Assembly: GCA_029239605.1 (NCBI GenBank)
Contig: JARBUO010000021.1
Coordinates: 1-35,546 of the forward strand
Direction: 5' to 3'
DNA: 35,546 nt
DNA from: Bacillota bacterium
GTDB taxonomy: Bacteria > Bacillota > Clostridia > Peptostreptococcales > Anaerovoracaceae
Made by a program: the position numbers and the translations under genes. Positions 34,769 to 35,546 of this stretch are shown here, piece after piece. Each line of letters opens with the position of its first letter. Positions within the stretch are counted from its first letter, which is position 1. The notes beneath the pieces were generated by a model. The model did not search any database and was not told the DNA's origin. It saw only the letters and a program-made list of their open reading frames with translations.

Positions 34769-35391
34769 TATGCATACACCTCCTCAATCTTGTTGATCGC
34801 ATCTTTCGTCACGATGAAGCTTGTATAGTTGATGATCTCATATACGTTCATTGTGCCTACAAGAGCAGTTCTAACTCCGGGGATGTTGGCAGCGGACTTG
34901 ATTACGTTTTCATCCTTTTCTGCCATTACGATAAGGGCTTTTTTAGCAGCCTTTACGTTTGCCAGTACTTTGATCATTTCCTTTGTCTTTGGTTCAGCAA
35001 AGGAAAGGGAATCCAGTACGATAATTTCTTTTTCCTCCACCTTTGAGGATAAAGCGGACTTTAATGCAAGTCTCTTTAATTTCTTGGATACTGTATATCT
35101 GTAATCTCTCGGTTTCGGTGCGAATACGATACCGCCGCCGATCTGAGATGGATCCGTTGAGCTTCCCTGTCTGTGACGTCCTGTTCCCTTCTGTCTGAAA
35201 GGTTTTCTTCCGCCGCCTCTGACTTCAGCTCTGGTCTTGGCTGACTGGGTTCCCTGTCTCTGATTTGCAAGATAGTTCTTGACAACTTCATGTACAGCGT
35301 ACTGATTTATTTCGATTCCAAAGATCTCATCTTTTAATTCGATGGTACCGGCTTCTGCTCCGGCCATGTTCAGCATAGTTACTTTTGCCAT
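34768..35391 (-). CDS. rplD: 50S ribosomal protein L4
   Basis: uL4, 207 aa. The extended loop [18 protein letters not shown] reaches the exit tunnel. In many bacteria L4 also represses the S10 operon; whether this one does cannot be judged, because the operon start lies outside the window. Confidence 0.97.
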   Translation of the reverse strand: MAKVTMLNMAGAEAGTIELKDEIFGIEINQYAVHEVVKNYLANQRQGTQSAKTRAEVRGGGRKPFRQKGTGRHRQGSSTDPSQIGGGIVFAPKPRDYRYTVSKKLKRLALKSALSSKVEEKEIIVLDSLSFAEPKTKEMIKVLANVKAAKKALIVMAEKDENVIKSAANIPGVRTALVGTMNVYEIINYTSFIVTKDAINKIEEVYA

Positions 35392-35419
35392 TTTACTTCC
35401 TCCTTTCTGAAGTCTTTAT

Positions 35420-35546
35420 CTATTTGTCCTGACCTTTAACTGCGTATTGAATGCGGAGCAAGCCACCCTTAGCACCGGGAACCGCGCCTTTTACCAGCAT
35501 CAGGTTTCTGTCTTCGATGACCTTTACAAGAACGACGTTCTGAACA
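35420..35546 (-). CDS. rplC: 50S ribosomal protein L3, C-terminal part only
   Basis: The last 41 codons of uL3 and its stop; the gene continues beyond the window edge. The visible end reads VQNVVLVKVIEDRNLML, then VKGAVPGAKGGLLRIQ, the normal L3 C-terminus, followed by a short polar tail KGQDK. AGAAAGGAGG after it serves rplD. Confidence 0.93.
   Translation of the reverse strand, partial: VQNVVLVKVIEDRNLMLVKGAVPGAKGGLLRIQYAVKGQDK

Overview
The window comes from a low-GC, Gram-positive, endospore-forming anaerobe, most likely a member of the Clostridia. The evidence is the S10-spc-alpha ribosomal gene order, zinc-ribbon (C+) forms of S4, S14, L36 and Adk, ECF transporters, a SpoIIQ-type LytM protein behind a sigma-F-like promoter, and L,D-transpeptidases. 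The family within Clostridia cannot be fixed from the sequence alone.

Layout. 1-2440: a terminator from an unseen upstream plus-strand unit, a spoIIQ-like gene (minus strand) and a class I/II aminotransferase (plus strand). 2497-6062: a compact plus-strand arsenic operon, arsR - acr3 - hgcA-like - hgcB-like - arsC. It has a clear promoter, a 13-bp-arm palindromic operator and a perfect 12-bp terminator. 6084-8773 (minus strand): trmB and two L,D-transpeptidases. 8888-12808 (minus strand): a lipoprotein, a fused EcfA-EcfA ATPase, EcfT and a QueT substrate subunit, which together form an ECF importer probably for a queuosine precursor. 13131-14705: a lipoprotein with a C-terminal stalk-like domain. 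14720-20040: an AT-rich accessory segment with an IS256-family insertion sequence, two paralogous proteins of unknown function that each carry two copies of the same ~185-residue helical domain, and a signal-less cell-wall amidase between them. 20043-35546 (minus strand): the ribosomal protein cluster, running from the 3' end of rplC to rplQ, with secY, adk, map, infA, rpmJ and rpoA.

Main result. The arsenic operon contains a corrinoid membrane protein with the NVWCAAGK cap-helix motif and five C-terminal membrane segments. It is followed by a two-cluster ferredoxin ending in a Cys-Cys pair. These are the defining features of the mercury-methylation pair HgcA/HgcB. Here they lie between an arsenite exporter and an arsenate reductase under one ArsR-type operator, and HgcA carries an unusual 11-cysteine N-terminal extension.

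Two other places deserve attention. One is the paralog/amidase cassette, which is punctuated by three copies of a 25-nt hairpin also found at the IS256 right end; the cassette and its neighbours separate rplQ from the ecf genes that often follow it in Clostridia. The other is a 786-nt interval between rpmJ and rpsM, inside an otherwise tightly packed operon, that holds three sizeable inverted repeats and a possible internal promoter.
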